Assembly: GCF_000165425.1 (NCBI RefSeq)
Contig: NW_001799311.1
Location: forward strand, 124,001 to 188,000
From: Paramecium tetraurelia
Lineage: Eukaryota; Ciliophora; Oligohymenophorea; Peniculida; Parameciidae
Direction: 5' to 3'
Length of the DNA: 64,000 nucleotides
Shown: positions 11,929-25,975 of the stretch, piece by piece
How the letters are laid out: every line of letters starts with the position of its first letter
How positions within the stretch are numbered: the stretch's first letter is position 1
Position numbers and translations under genes: made by a program
Notes under the pieces: model-generated
Database searches by the model: none
What the model saw: the letters and a program-made list of their open reading frames with translations, nothing else
What the model was told of the DNA's origin: nothing

Positions 11929-12120
11929 AAGTCTATAAATGTTTGTTTAGGTTTTAGATTATTTTATATTTGATCCTTCTCTTCTTTTTACAATCATTTA
12001 GTATATAAGAAGATGGTATCAATTCTAATTTCAACCTTAATTTCAATTCCCTAAAATAATAATAGGTATCAAGAGACCAAAATTGATTATTAATACTATA
12101 ATATTTTATATCATTAAATA

Positions 12121-13790
12121 ATGAATCCTTATAAAGAGAATGCAAAATTATCTTTGGATTAATTGATAGAAAAAAGAGTAAATCTATAATAGTATTAAGT
12201 AAGTGTGGGACAGGGAGATATTAAGTTTTAGCATTGTCAATTTTAGTATTTATTGATTTGAATGATGGATGCGAGTTAATTTTAATGAGTTTTTTAATGC
12301 CTATTCTAAAATCTGAGTGGCAACTAACAAGTTTGTAAATCTAAGTCTTAACCAGCATTTTTTATTTGGGTAGAGTCTTCTATTTCAAAATAGACAAGGA
12401 ATGGTATTAGGTTCAATATTGACTGGATTTGTAGCAGATCGAAAAGGTAGATTGAAATGTATTTACTTATCGTGCATCATATAATTTTTTATGGCAAACA
12501 CCTTTTTGCTTTGTACAAATTTTTATCATATGATTTTTGCAAGGTTCGGATATGGTTTTGTTTATGGTATTTTGTACAATTAATTGACAAGGATTTTCAA
12601 TTCCTTTGACAACGACAATGATATCAGAAATTACTGCACCTGATGTAAGGGGACGATTTTTAATCATTATCAATTTCTTTGTATCCGTTGGCAAAATTTA
12701 TGCATTTTTATTGGCATTTTTCTGTCTTGAAAATTTCAATTAAGGACATTGGAGATTAATGATGAGTCTAAGTTCAACAACTTCCTTGATTGTAGGAATT
12801 TTGGCATGGATCTATTTAATGGAGAGTCCTAGATACTTAATGGGTAGTGGTTAGGTAGTGGAAGGTTTAAATATTATCGAAGAAATCATCCATAAAAATG
12901 AAAATAATACAGGGATTATAGGCAAACTATTTAAAACTGTGTAACCAGAGGTATCTTCAGATCCATTTAAAGGATCAAAGTATAATTATATGTTATTATG
13001 TTAAGATATGGATATATTTCAGCTAAAGAGAGAATAGCAATAGAAAAATGGGTAACTAAAGTGTTTCGTTCTGAAAAAAGAGGAACACTTAGAGAATTGT
13101 TTAGCAAGAATAATAAAAGCACAACCATAAGATTATGGATAGTATGGTTTTGTATTAATTTTGTAATTTGTGCTATAAACTATATCTTAGATGTATTTTG
13201 GATAGTTACTTATTCTTCCGTTCATCTTAGGATAGAATAAGAAAACATTTGTTGACTATTTGATAACTGTTTTAGGTGAAATACCTTCAATCATCCTATC
13301 ATTGTTAATAGTTGAAATTCCTTTTCTAGGGAGAAAGAACACAATGACTATCTCATTTTTTTGTGCAACAATAATGCATGTTTGGTCTTATTATGCTTCT
13401 TGGCCATATTTTTTTGCTCGTTTTTTTATGAAAGAATGTTGGGCTATGCTTTATCCTTACTCTACCGAAATATTCCACACTTCGAACAGAACTTTAGGAT
13501 TTGGTAGTAGTGCTGCTATTGGAAGAATCGGAGCTGCCATTTCCCCTTATATTTTAATACCATTATTCGATTAAGAAGCACATTTACCCTTTTTGGCCTT
13601 TGCTGTAAGTTCTGTCATTTCTATGTTATCTACCATCACATTACCTTATGATACAGTTGGCAAATCATTAGATTTTTAGAAGTAAAGACAAGTTTATATA
13701 CATAGTTCGGAAGGGGAAGTGGAGAGCAATAAGGAGGATGAAATTAAAGAAATTATGATGGTTTTAATTGAAAAAAAAAATTAGAACTGA
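12121..13790 (+). CDS. MFS transporter, SV2/organic-cation-transporter type
   Basis: About 500 residues with the 12-TM layout of the major facilitator superfamily. Visible landmarks are the TM1 block VFIDLNDGCELILMSF, the loop GFVADRKGRLK (MFS D-R-K-G-R signature), the TM4-5 stretch IPLTTTMISEITAPDVRGRF, a central cytoplasmic loop, and a second half with VEIPFLGRKN and YPYSTEIFHTSNRTLGFG. Five introns of 23 to 30 nt restore the frame, for example GTATTT...GACAAG and GTATAA...GTTAAG. SV2-like members move organic ions or other small solutes across membranes; the substrate here is unknown. The SF-assemblin gene starts 28 bp after the stop. Confidence 0.85.
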
Positions 13791-13818
13791 AATAAAATTT
13801 ATATTTATTTATTATTAA

Positions 13819-14679
13819 ATGGATCCTAATGCCTAAATCAATGAGAGGTACACAAAATTATAGGAAAAATTGGGGGCTCTTTAATTCGAAGTTGATAACA
13901 CAAAGGATGCAAAAATTGATGAAATTTATGACAGAATCAATTAAGCTAAAAGTGAATTGAAGGATATTATCAATAATTACAGTGAATAACTTGTACTTAA
14001 TTCTGTTAACAATAGGGATAACTGACAGGTTAATTCCAAGATCTAACAAAATAATTTGAAAAACAAAATGAAAAATATAGTTCCTCACATGAACAAAAGT
14101 TAAAAGAAATCAAGAATTTAGAGAGCAAACTATAGAAAAAGCTGGATGACGATACTAAAGCTAATAGAGAACAAAGCGAATAAGTATTGTCTGGCTACGA
14201 TTAATAAGTAAGATTTCATTTAATTTACTGACAGGTTTAAGAATTACTTTAATAGATAGGGTAGGAAATTAAAGTGAGAAACTAATAAGTAAATATCATA
14301 AATACAACTTTACAAAATGATTTACCTACATTGTGGTAATATAATGTTTAAGAAAATTAAGAAAGAGTTCAAGAAGATCAATCTATTGTGAAAAAAGCAA
14401 GTTAAGAAATTTCCAAATTGTTTGATTAAGCTAATCAAGGTAAATCGCAAAGGTAACACAAATATATATTTTTTCAAAAGAGAAGATGCAGAAGTTGGTA
14501 TATTCAACATGCTCAAAGAAGTTGTTATCAGAGTCAAAAGCGAATTAGAAGAAGAAAGATAAGTAAGGATGGATGGACATGAAGCATTATTATCAATCTT
14601 AGAAGAAGCTTATGAGAAAATGGAAGAGACACATGCCAAAGTATAAAAATAGAAGGCTGCCCTTTAAGAATCAAAATGA
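13819..14679 (+). CDS. SF-assemblin / beta-giardin family protein
   Basis: A coiled-coil protein of about 260 residues from ATG 13819 to TGA 14677-14679. It has introns of 23, 27 and 28 nt (the first at 13993-14015). The short non-helical head is followed by a rod. The C-terminal part matches the family style (REDAEVGIFNMLKEV, RVKSELEEERQ, HEALLSILEEAYEKMEE). SF-assemblins form striated fibres at flagellar basal bodies in algae and giardins form them in Giardia, and ciliates use related proteins for basal-body rootlets. The localisation is inferred from the family. Confidence 0.75.
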
Positions 14680-14762
14680 TATATAATAATCAGTTTATTT
14701 TATCATCTTTCATAGAAATTAATAAGTTTGTTTATAATTTAAATAAATTAAAAGAATTTAAC

Positions 14763-16274
14763 TCAACCTCTTTTTACATATACATTTCGATCTAATTTTT
14801 TATTAGTTTACTTCGCTTAGTCCTAATTTTAGTAGTTTTCCAGTGTCTTTAAAAAGGCTTCATCATTGATTTTTATAGTTTCTTAGTTACTTTATTGATC
14901 TCTTTCCGCAATTGTCATTCTAGTTTGACTACCATGTAGGGCCCTACTTCCTTTTTTTTCATTGGTTTTGTATAGTTTTAATCTAAATGAATCTTCACCA
15001 CTCTTTTATTTTAACAATTCATATGCATATTATAAATTTTAGTAATCTAACCATAATTCTTCATAGCTTTATTTCAATTTCAGTTCCTATTCAACAAAAT
15101 TCTGAGCTTAACTCTCAATTATTGTTTAAAGCTCGTACTCTTTATTTGATAATAGCACATTAGCTTTTCTCTATTCATCAACATTTAATTAAAAATGCTA
15201 TTCAACTGATGAAACTTAATGCCTCAAATCTGAAACTAATTATTGTAATTATTGGTTTTCATTTTATAGACATGATATTTTTGAGTCTTTTTTATTAAGC
15301 TTCTATTGAAGATTGGTAGTTAAATCAATATATTTTGTGGCTTCCTCCAATTAGATTTATAAGGCTTAGATTTCTCTAAGAATAAATGCGTTTAATACAA
15401 TTTATAATTTCTTTCTAATGATTTTTTACCATCTTCAATTTATTGTAATTCCTTTCTTGTATGATCATGCAAGGCTTCTGTTTACTAAAGTTTATCTATA
15501 ATAGTTAGTAATTCTAAAGTAATTAAGGAAGAGTTTACAATTTATTTTAGCATTTGCAATTTCAACTTCATATTTTAACTTTTAATTTTCGTCTTAAATA
15601 AAGGAGAATCTTTCTTTTTAATTGAGAATGTGTTCTTACAATTATTCAATAACCTCCTTTGATGTTTTAACTTAATCCTCATAATTTGATGAGATATTAT
15701 TTAATTAAGAAGTATTTTACTTCTTTAGATGTTCCACTTATTTGATTAATTTAACTTCCTTTTCATTTTAATAATTTTCAAATTAGTTTTATAATTACTA
15801 ATTCTAATAATAATTTGAATTCATATTTACTTTGTCCAAGGCCTGTTTCAGTTTGAATGTTAAATCAGCTTCTCTTCTTTAAAGATCAAGAACTTTTTTA
15901 TTAATCGTTGTTTCAGTTTCAACCATATTTCTATCTTTTGAAATTGAATTTTTCCTCAGTTGATTCACTCTTTCTTCAGTGTCTCTAATTTACTATTTCA
16001 GCTATCCTATTTCATAATCCTTCTTGTCATTTATATCAAGTAAGGTCTTTATTTTATTATTACTTTCTATGAATGTCTCTTCCAATTAATTTTGCAATCT
16101 AATGATGATAATTATTAAAGCGTACAATTCATAATTTATATGCAACTATTCAATCTTTTTTTGTTGCTCATTGTCTTTTAATAAAAATGATATTATGTCC
16201 TGTTTCAATCCATCTTAATCTCTTGCAACAGCTAATTAAAATGTATTTAATCTTTCCTAAAATTCTGTTTCCAT
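14763..16274 (-). CDS. Coiled-coil protein
   Basis: Starts at 16274 (METEFQERLNTFQLAV) and ends at TGA 14763-14765. The product is roughly 480 residues, almost entirely heptad coiled coil rich in Glu, Lys, Gln and Asn. It has small introns such as the 27-nt GTACGC...CATTAG near codon 57. The last 75 residues (GSRALHGSQTRMTIAERD onwards) are less helical and basic. It is convergent with the SF-assemblin gene, 83 bp away. A structural role in the cytoskeleton is plausible but not shown. Some exon junctions in the middle were not traced. Confidence 0.65.
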
Positions 16275-16730
16275 ATTTTTAATTTAAATATCCTTTTATT
16301 TTATCACTTTTTTTAATGTTTCTAAATTGTCAATCACCTCTATTGGATCAAATTATTACAATTAGTAGGAATTGTTTGCTTATTTCATATAATAATATAT
16401 TTTATTTTTATTTAATAAGTTAGAAATGTAAAATAGCTTTTAAATCAAAATTTATATTAAAAAATATCATTATATTTCTGAATTTCATTTCCATATATTG
16501 TGAGTTTTAAACTAAGTAAAAGTTTTAAATTAAGTATTTTATTCTTATTTATATTTGATAAATATATTTTAATGATGATGGATCTTCAACTCTCTTTATT
16601 CGATATAAAACCATTCTATTATTCAGTTTTAAGGATAGACTTAGTATTAGATTGTAACAAAGAAGTTTGAAAAAATAGATGAAACAGTTAATTTATAAAC
16701 TTATTCTTAATAATCAATAATCGGATTATT
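16275..16730. other. AT-rich intergenic stretch
   Basis: No convincing gene. A 33-codon frame (16572-16673, + strand, MMMDLQLSLFDIKPF) is the only candidate and has no support. Confidence 0.5.
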
Positions 16731-16997
16731 TCAAGCTTTCCATAATAAGAAATACAATTCTTTGTGTTGATAAAAAATGTATTTTTTTGTTTAATGAATT
16801 ACGTGACTTCCGAAGTTTCTTCCTACAATGCAATTCCAACCAAATTGATCAAATTTATCAAACTCATATTTAATATGATGAGCAATTTGTTTCTCAGACC
16901 TAAATTGTTGCATAGCTGATTATGTAATATCAGTAACTTTCTTAATGAAATCTTCATCCATGTCTGTGGCCTTTATTTGAAGTTTTATCTATTCCAT
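16731..16997 (-). CDS. Dynein light chain LC8 (DYNLL) family
   Basis: An intronless 88-residue protein with the complete LC8 fold signature: DMDEDFIKKVTDIT, then IAHHIKYEFDKFD, then GWNCIVGRNFGSHVIHQTK and the final strand KELYFLLWKA. LC8 dimers bind short linear motifs in dynein intermediate chains and many other partners, and are part of both cytoplasmic and axonemal dynein. The length and key residues (His in the dimer interface, the GRNFG turn) match the family. The C-terminal strand carries W-K where animals have F-K. Start and stop are unambiguous. Confidence 0.95.
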
Positions 16998-17092
16998 TGT
17001 TATTAAAATGAAATATATTAATTAAATAAATTTTTAATAGATGTGAAATAATAAAATTAGGCCTTATAAAAAACATGGATACAATATTGTTT

Positions 17093-17789
17093 TCATCACT
17101 TATCGATCAGAAAATTTGGTTTATACCTGAAGTACTATTCCAAGTCGACTCTATTATTCAGTATGAAAAATCGAGCCCAACCTAATTAGGCAAAAAACAT
17201 TCTAGTTATTTGTTATAACTTCGAGCTTTCTTTGAGCATCCTTTTGAATTCGAAATATCCTAGTCGTTAAGGTGATTCCACAAATTTTTTTATTTCATCA
17301 TATGACTAATATGATTCTTCAAAATTAAATTCTACTTTATGATTAGAAATATTTACAGATAAAGTGTTTTAAATTTTAACATATGTTATAATACATGTTT
17401 TTTGTTTCGCCTGGATAGACATATTTAGGTAAATTGGTTCTTGAATGACACTTTCCCTATAGTTTCTAACAATAATCCTTGTCGTCACTAAAGGATTAAA
17501 ACTTTTAATGTTAATCTTGTTTTTAATCTACCTATTCAAAATCATTTTATTGAGAGTTTTTTCTTCTATAAGTTTTATTAAACATCTTCATCCTCTTTAT
17601 CTTATTTAAATTTTTGGTTTAGTTCTTTTCATTATTGATACTTTTATTGCCAAAGATTTTTGATACAGATAGACGAATGATGTTTCCTTTCTCATTACTA
17701 TTCTAACTTTCTTTTGAATTTGAATGAGACGATTCATCATTCTCGGTATAAAATCCTAATATGTGTTTATCATCATATTATCTGGACAT
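17093..17789 (-). CDS. Hypothetical protein
   Basis: ATG at 17789 (MSRQYDDKHILGFY), one 22-nt intron (GTAAAT...ATAAAG), TGA 17093-17095. The product is about 224 residues. The N-terminal half is basic and Asn/Ser/Lys-rich. The C-terminal half looks folded (EEIKKFVESPQRLGYF is preceded by ESYQSYD, and QLGWARFFILNNRVDLEQYF follows). No family is recognised. It is located 95 bp from the LC8 start, same strand. Confidence 0.65.
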
Positions 17790-18599
17790 TGCAGTATGTA
17801 AGAATTTTAATTGAATTTAATTTAATTTAAAAAGCAGTTATGATACATTTTCTATTTTTAAATATTTCTAAAGTTTCAGCTTTTATCAGAATAACAAGAA
17901 AAGTGTCTCTTTCAAAAGAATTTTAAACTGCTCTTATATTTTACAGTTTTAAATATAAGAACTCTGTACCCATAAAAAGTGTAAAGCAAAGGAGAATAAA
18001 ATCTTATTTGTAACTTCTCTTAAATTGATTCAAAATCCTGCTAAAATAGTATGATTAATCTAACAAAAGTAAATAGATATATCTATTCAGTCGTCTATAA
18101 TTCATATCAACCATTATTAGTATTCCTCTGCATTAAATTAATTGAATTGAATATACCACTGTGCATTAATTTAAACTTTAGAGTGTTAATAGTAGTTTAT
18201 AATAGGTATTTATAATAACTATGATTTGCTTTATGCTTTGAGATATGAGGATACTTACTAATTAATTTAATCATACTCAATAGATAATGAGCTAGCTCTG
18301 ATAGGTTTTGATTCCATTTATTAAACTTAAAAGAAATAATAATAATAATTTATCCTTATGATGATTTTTCTTATGTTGACAATAGAGGTATGAGGGTAAT
18401 TTTTTTTTCTAATTTTAATATCCATTCTACAAAACATGTAGACATGTTTTAATAATAATGTTAATGAGTTTATTGAAATAGTGTTTTAAGTATTGAATTC
18501 TTAATCTAATCATCTATTAAAATAATTACAATAATTAGAATACATATAATAAAGTTCATAATTCTACTGTTAATTTAAAATACTGTTAATCTATTTATT
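17790..18599. other. AT-rich intergenic stretch
   Basis: About 800 bp of very AT-rich DNA with many short frames in all directions but nothing with protein-like composition. It is the longest plausible gene-free run in the left half of the window. Confidence 0.5.
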
Positions 18600-18896
18600 A
18601 TGACTTTGAGAAAGTATGTTATTAATTAATAGCAATCATTACTTATTGGTGATGAATTGGAATTATTAATTCCTATATATAGTGAAAATTGGGTAACTAA
18701 AAAAATTTGATCTAAGCTAATATTGATAAAATTGTTTAAATCTCTAAGAAAGTGCTGCTCAAATTAAAACTGAATTTATTCATATATGAAGTAACTATAG
18801 GGTGATAAGAGTAGAATATTGATGAATAATGAGTTAGATATCATTGGTTGGATAGGAGAATAATTTCACATATATTATATTTTTGAGTGTCTTCTA
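18600..18896 (+). CDS. Possible small gene, structure unclear
   Basis: ATG at 18600 opens MTLRKYVINQQQSLLIGDEL and a further protein-like piece (NIDKIVQISKKVLLKLKLN) follows in another frame. A 24-nt GTAACT...TCTAAG element lies between them but does not join the two frames cleanly. It may be a short gene or a remnant. There is no homology I can name. Confidence 0.3.
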
Positions 18897-19058
18897 AATT
18901 TAAATAAGAATATTAAATTAAATTAATACTTTTTATAAATTCATTTTATTGTTTTTATGCTTTATGTATAGAAAGCATATTTGACGAAAAAATTATAACA
19001 ATGAAGTTATATTTGAATAGTGAATAAGGTGAGTTTTTAAGTTAGATTACATTATAAT

Positions 19059-19991
19059 TCATTATTATACATATTATTCAATATTCGCTATTTACGCTAG
19101 ATAATCTTTTAATTGTATCAGATAGATCAATCGATAACAAATTTAGCCCTCTTGTTCAGTCTTCATATAGTCAGAGACTTGTTGAGTCTATTTGGATCCT
19201 TCACTTAGGAATCTAAATGAAACAACAGACTTTTGCAAAAATACAAAGTCCTCAAACTTTTAGAATATCAAGTCGTTGAGATCTGAAGTAGATTTCTAAT
19301 GTTTAGAAGTGTTTTTACTTTTTAGGTTTACTTTTATTAGTCATTATCTTTAAAACACTTGGTAATGACGAGTAGGTAATCTAGATTAGTGAGTGAATTA
19401 GATGGGTCTTCTTTTTGTAACCAATTGATATCTTCTTTCTAGAATCGAATTCATAAATTACAAGTTGATTATGCAAAATGGGAACAAGTTGAGGAGCCAA
19501 ATTAAGAATCCTCTCATTAATAAATAAACCTATTTTCTTAGGTGTTTAAAAGATGTGTTACAATTGCTGATGTTGTTTATTGTATTATTGTGATTTAGTA
19601 TCTACGTAATGCAAGATTTCACCGATGGCATTGCTCCTATTGATGATTAAATTCTAAGTTACTTAATTTCACCAATATTTAATATTGTAGTAAAACCAAA
19701 AACATTGTCTTCATCCTCTTGTCCAACCATGGTTCCCAATTCAACTTGATCGCATATGATGTTGGCCAACTCAGAAGATTTAAAGCTTATTCCCTCTAAA
19801 TAGCCATTGATAAATGTTTTAATGGAGTGAAATTATTTTTGATTTGGATCGAGGAATACAAAGTCAAGATTAACTTCCTCTTCCATATCTCCCTTATTAT
19901 GCACATTTATTGGTTGTTCAACTTCCTCCTCTTCTGAATCCTCATCTTCATAATCTCTCTATTTTCTCTTGTCTTAATTACCTTAATTCAT
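19059..19991 (-). CDS. BCP1: BCP1/BCCIP family protein (Rpl23 chaperone)
   Basis: About 290 residues. An acidic N-terminus (EDEDSEEEEVEQP) is followed by the family core: VNLDFVFLDPNQKQFHSIKTF, then SSELANIICDQVELGTMVG, the strand FGFTTILN, the signature IGLFINERILNLAPQLVP and the C-terminal FEDFVFLQKSVVSFRF. One 28-nt intron (GTGTTT...TAAAAG) and another unresolved junction after FTTILN were seen. Yeast Bcp1 is the chaperone and nuclear importer of ribosomal protein Rpl23 (uL14) and is needed for 60S export; the human homologue is BCCIP. It is divergent from NLE1 with only 22 bp between start codons. Confidence 0.88.
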
Positions 19992-20013
19992 TAATTTTAA
20001 TAGTGATCAATAA

Positions 20014-21475
20014 ATGGATCAAACCAAGAAAAAAATAAAACCTAATTAAATTACTCTCCTTCCCCCAGATACAAGAGTATTCGTGACTCTGATTAATCCT
20101 TATGGGGAAGAAGCCTAAAAATCCTTAGAACTATCAGTGAACACAACAAAAGAAGAATTGCAATCAATTTTATAATAATTGGTGAAAACAGAGGAAGATT
20201 AAGTTTATTCATTCTTCCACAACAATATAGAATTAGTCGACACATTAAACCAATTAATTGCTTCAGATCCTGAATACAAATTGGAAAACACCTTTTCTCT
20301 AACATATCATCCCTAATCTCTCTTTCGAATTCAGCCTATCACACGATAAACAGCTGCTTTAGAAGGTCATGAATAGCCTGTGTTATGCGTTCAATTCAGA
20401 ACCCAAGGAGATGTCTTAGCAACAGGAAGTGGAGACACCACAATAAGATTATGGGATATGTTGACAGAAACACCAATAGCTACACTCAAAGGCCATAAAA
20501 ATTGGGTATTATGCTTAGCATGGAGTCCTGATTGCAAATACATAGCCTCTGGTAGTCATGATGGTTAAGTTTGCATTTGGGATGTTGAAACTAATCAATT
20601 AAAAGGGTAACCATTAATAGGACACACCAAATGGGTAACTAGTATAGCCTGGTAACCTATGCATTTAGATGAAGAATGCACCTTGGTTGCTTCATCTTCA
20701 AAAGACGGCAGTGTTAGAATTTGGAGTAGAATCTCATTGTCTTGTTTAATATCCATCAATGCTCATCAAAAAGCGATTACTAAGTACATTTTCTATTAAA
20801 TCTAGAATGCTTTGGGGTGGTTAAGGATACATCTATACAGCATCAGAAGATACTACAATTGGAGTGTGGAATAAATCAGGAAAAAGAGTATAAGAATTAA
20901 AAGGCCATGGTCATTGGGTCAATTCCATTGCCTTACATACTGATTACACAATTAGATGCGCTTGTTTTAGCGAAGGGAATACTGAGATTAACAGAAAATA
21001 GGCTAAGGTCCTTTATGATAAGATGCTGAATGGAAAAAATGAGAGACTTGTGAGTGCTAGTGATGATTAAACTTTGATGTTGTGGGAATATACATCTTCA
21101 AAGCCAAAAGTTAGAATGACTGGGCATCAATAACAAGTGAATCATGTATAATTCTCACCAGATGGGAGATATATTGTTTCAGCTAGTTTTGATAAGAGTT
21201 TGAGGATTTGGGATGGTTACAATGGGAATTGGATTGCTACTTTGAGAGGTCATGTTGGCTCAGTTTATTAAGTTTCATGGTCTAGTGATTCCAGATATAT
21301 GTTGTCTGCTTCCAAGGATTCTACTTTGAAATTGTGGTCTTTATAAAAGAAGAAGTTAGCCTTTGATTTACCTGGACATGCAGATGAAGTCTATGCTGTT
21401 GATTGGGCTCCAATTGGAGGAGAAAAGGCTGGAAGTGGAGGCAAGGATAGAAGGGTTAAGATTTGGAGACATTGA
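20014..21475 (+). CDS. NLE1: NLE1/Rsa4, 60S ribosome assembly WD40 protein
   Basis: About 480 residues. An N-terminal ubiquitin-like NLE (MIDO) domain (residues about 15 to 95, VFVTLINPYGEEA onwards) is followed by an eight-bladed WD40 propeller starting AALEGHEQPVLCVQF and ending KDRRVKIWRH. The blades GDTTIRLWDM, HDGQVCIWDV, KDGSVRIWSR, DKSLRIWDGY and KDSTLKLWSL are easily read. One 22-nt intron lies at 20784-20805. In yeast, Rsa4 binds the pre-60S particle, and the AAA ATPase Rea1 pulls on its MIDO domain to trigger remodelling. The gene is divergent from BCP1, another 60S factor. Confidence 0.96.
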
Positions 21476-21577
21476 ACTCTCTTTTTTGTTGTTAATATTA
21501 TATTAAAGTGTATATCGACGACGATATAAAATGGGGTTTATAAATTCTTAAAAACTATAAATATCTTTATTTTATTA

Positions 21578-23217
<1,640 letters not shown>

Positions 23218-23518
23218 TTATGATGTATTATTATTTAGATACATTTCATATAATTTAAGGAATTATTTATTATTTTTATCATATAATCATTATCTAAATA
23301 CTATTAATATAACTAAAATGCTTAAAAATAAAATCAAATATGTCAATATAAATACAATTTATCTTTTATTAGAATGCAAGTTCTATAAATGCAAATAAAG
23401 CAAATAAATACAAACATTTAGGTACATAAAACCAAGTAGAAATATATGAATTGATTCATTATAAAACTCTTTATTTATATTAACTTATTTTTTATAATAT
23501 ACTGATGTATTTATTTGT
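23218..23518. other. AT-rich spacer between convergent genes
   Basis: About 300 bp of 3' flanking DNA shared by the convergent V-ATPase B and RPL21 genes. Nothing gene-like is visible. Confidence 0.5.
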
Positions 23519-24020
23519 TCAAATAATTTCTACAAATGCCTTTGGGTGTTAGAAAGTTTATTCTTTTGGAATAACAACTGCTGCTCCTCTTGGTTAAACT
23601 GGTTATCGCTTTGTTGAAATGACTTGCTTATTCTTCTTTGCTTCAGTCTTTTTCTTATCATTTTCTTAGACTCTCTTGACAAATTCTTATCTGCATTTTG
23701 AGGGTCTCAAGTGATCAGCTCTAACATGGAAACGCTTTTCGACATATCTTCCTCTCACTCTTCTTTGTAAAGAGACACCAATTCCTCTTGGATTGACATT
23801 GAATACTCTTGCAGTTCTGCCGTGATAATATTAAAATGGAACACCTTTGTGTTAAGCACCATCAACCAAAATATCAACAAAATCACCTTAAGATTATTAA
23901 CAAAGACTTACCTCTTTTGAATGTTTAAAGGGTTTTTCTTATTGAAATGTTTCCATGTCCTCTGAATGGTTTGGCAAACTTACTTCTAGTACCCTTTTTT
24001 AAACCGTAACTATGAGTCAT
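23519..24020 (-). CDS. RPL21: 60S ribosomal protein L21 (eL21)
   Basis: About 158 residues from ATG at 24020 to TGA 23519-23521 with one 25-nt intron (GTAAGT...CTTAAG) after about codon 39. Family motifs: KKGTRSKFAKPFRGHG, the KOW-like strand GDFVDILVDGAQHKGVP, YYHGRTARVFNVNPRGIGV, and KRFHVRADHLRPSKCRQEF. eL21 lies near the central protuberance of the large subunit. Length and motif order are typical. The C-terminus after the QVISTKRQP motif is short and differs from animals, as expected. Confidence 0.96.
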
Positions 24021-24115
24021 ATTTTGATAATTTAATTTATGGATTTGCTATCACATTTAAATATATATATTTAACATAAAAATATATATAAAGCTATATG
24101 AAAAAATTAATCTCA

Positions 24116-25707
24116 TCATACATTCATCTTTCTTACTTTAATTGCATCTTACTTGTCTGCCAATTCTTTCAGTAAAGGTTTATTATGCATTAATTCCTCA
24201 TTATTCATTTTATTTCTGGGTCTCTACTACGATTTTCTTTCGTCTATTTATTACTTTAAAATATCTTGATGCTTCAAATTAACATCCTTTATGTAATTAA
24301 ATTTTTATTTCTCATGTGTTTAATACATTTATAGATCTTATTACCAAACCTAAGCCTACTTTTTATTTAATTCTTCCTCTTCTTTTACTTTCTATCTTAA
24401 ATAATGGTTTTATATTTACCTTTTATCATCCATCTACTTGTTTAAATATTATCTCATCTCCTATTGTTGTTATTTAATTTATCTTCTTTTTTGATCTTCA
24501 TCATTTTATTCTATTTGATTTTGCATTAGTATGGCTTTCATCATTTTATCATCCTCAGCTCTACTTCTAAATACGATATTACTTGATTTGATCTTTTTGA
24601 TTCTTAACTACTGTTTATGAAAAATCACTCATAATCTTTTTTATTTTATCCTCTCTCTCCTTCTTTTCTAATTCTCTCTCTTACTCTAATTTTTATTGTA
24701 AATCTATATATTTCCTTTACATATCAATTTCCTATTGTTTCTCTGTTATTTCATCATGAATTTGTTTCTATCTATTTTTTTCATTCTCTTCCATCATTTC
24801 CATAAACTTTCTCTTCTCTAGCTCCTTCCTCTGAAGCACTTCCCTTTACTCTTATTTTAATTCTTCCTAAATTCTTTGAACCAATACTGCATCCTATTCT
24901 GATTATCTCTTTTTCTCTAAAAATCTTCTCTTTTCCTCTTCCCTAACTTATCGATCTCTTTGCTCTTTTTCCAACTACTACTTTCTTTCTTTCTCCTTCT
25001 TCTTCTAATCTTCTCGTTGATCATACACATTCATTTGGTAATCTCTGATCTTTACATAAGCTTCTTCCTGTTTCTTCTCTCCCTCTAATCTCCTTCTTTT
25101 CTCCTCTAATTATCTATCAAGCTCTGCTTTCATTTTTTTTTTAAACTCTCCCTACCTTTGCATTTCTAGTTATTGTTCCTTTGTGTGAAGTTCCGTATCA
25201 AATTTAACCAAAGCAGCCCATTCATCTTCATCATCGACAACGTAAACAGATTTTGGTGCTTTTTCAAATTATGAAGACGTAACAGAATATTGATCTGCAT
25301 CCCTCTCAGATCTAACTGAACTCTTCACAGTTTAAGGTCGAGCATTTTGCGATTTCTATTCACTTCTATTGTCAATTTAAGTATTTAAGGATGGGTTTTA
25401 TTAAGTTTAACTTTGATATTTTTATTTTTGAATTGCCTCTTAGACTCTTGTCTTCAATTATTTTAAAGAATTTTCGGTAACCTAACATTTTTATTCTTGA
25501 TACTTGCTCATTCGCGAAGTATTCATTAACTATCTACTAAATTAACACTTCCTTATTCTTGTTGCCTTATGCGAAATCTTTTGAAAATTTGCTAATCAAC
25601 ATTTCTCTCAATTGCTCTCTTTGTTGAATTAGTCCTGCTCTCTCAATAGCTGATTTAACTCTAGCAGAACCTGATCGAACAGTTTTACTTTTTAGAGAGT
25701 TGTTCAT
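24116..25707 (-). CDS. Coiled-coil protein resembling TPH-domain ciliary proteins
   Basis: Around 520 residues. After a basic N-terminus (SGSARVKSAIERAG) comes a low-complexity stretch. A very long single-helix region follows, rich in Glu, Arg, Lys and Gln (ELDRQLEEKRRRLEGEKKQ, KQQLEKEQRDRQVREEEKRR), and the C-terminus ends MNNEELMHNKPLLKEL. This layout and charge pattern resemble trichohyalin-plectin-homology (TPH) proteins such as MNS1, CFAP53 and CFAP45, inner-microtubule proteins of cilia. The assignment is by composition and layout, so it is tentative. At least one 22-nt intron (GTATCA...TGTTAG) was placed, and one junction near 24560 is unresolved. Confidence 0.6.
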
Positions 25708-25975
25708 ATATAAATTAATTAGTAAAGTTATTATTCATATCTAATAAGTAATTTATTATTATTTTTTAATTCAAAGTGAATTTTGTCAGTTTTAATACTT
25801 AGGTTAATTATTTAGATGTAAGAAATATGCATTACATTATAAGTTAAACAAAGATCTCATTAAATAATAAATCAAATATAAGAAATATGATGATAATAAA
25901 ATATGGTATTAGTTTTTTCCTTGCATGCTATATTTCATTAACAACATTTGTGATCTTTTCTTCAGACATTTTAGT

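Noticed and set aside
12467-12694. Minus-strand 75-residue frame
   Set aside because: Antisense of the MFS transporter, which has clear family motifs on the plus strand.
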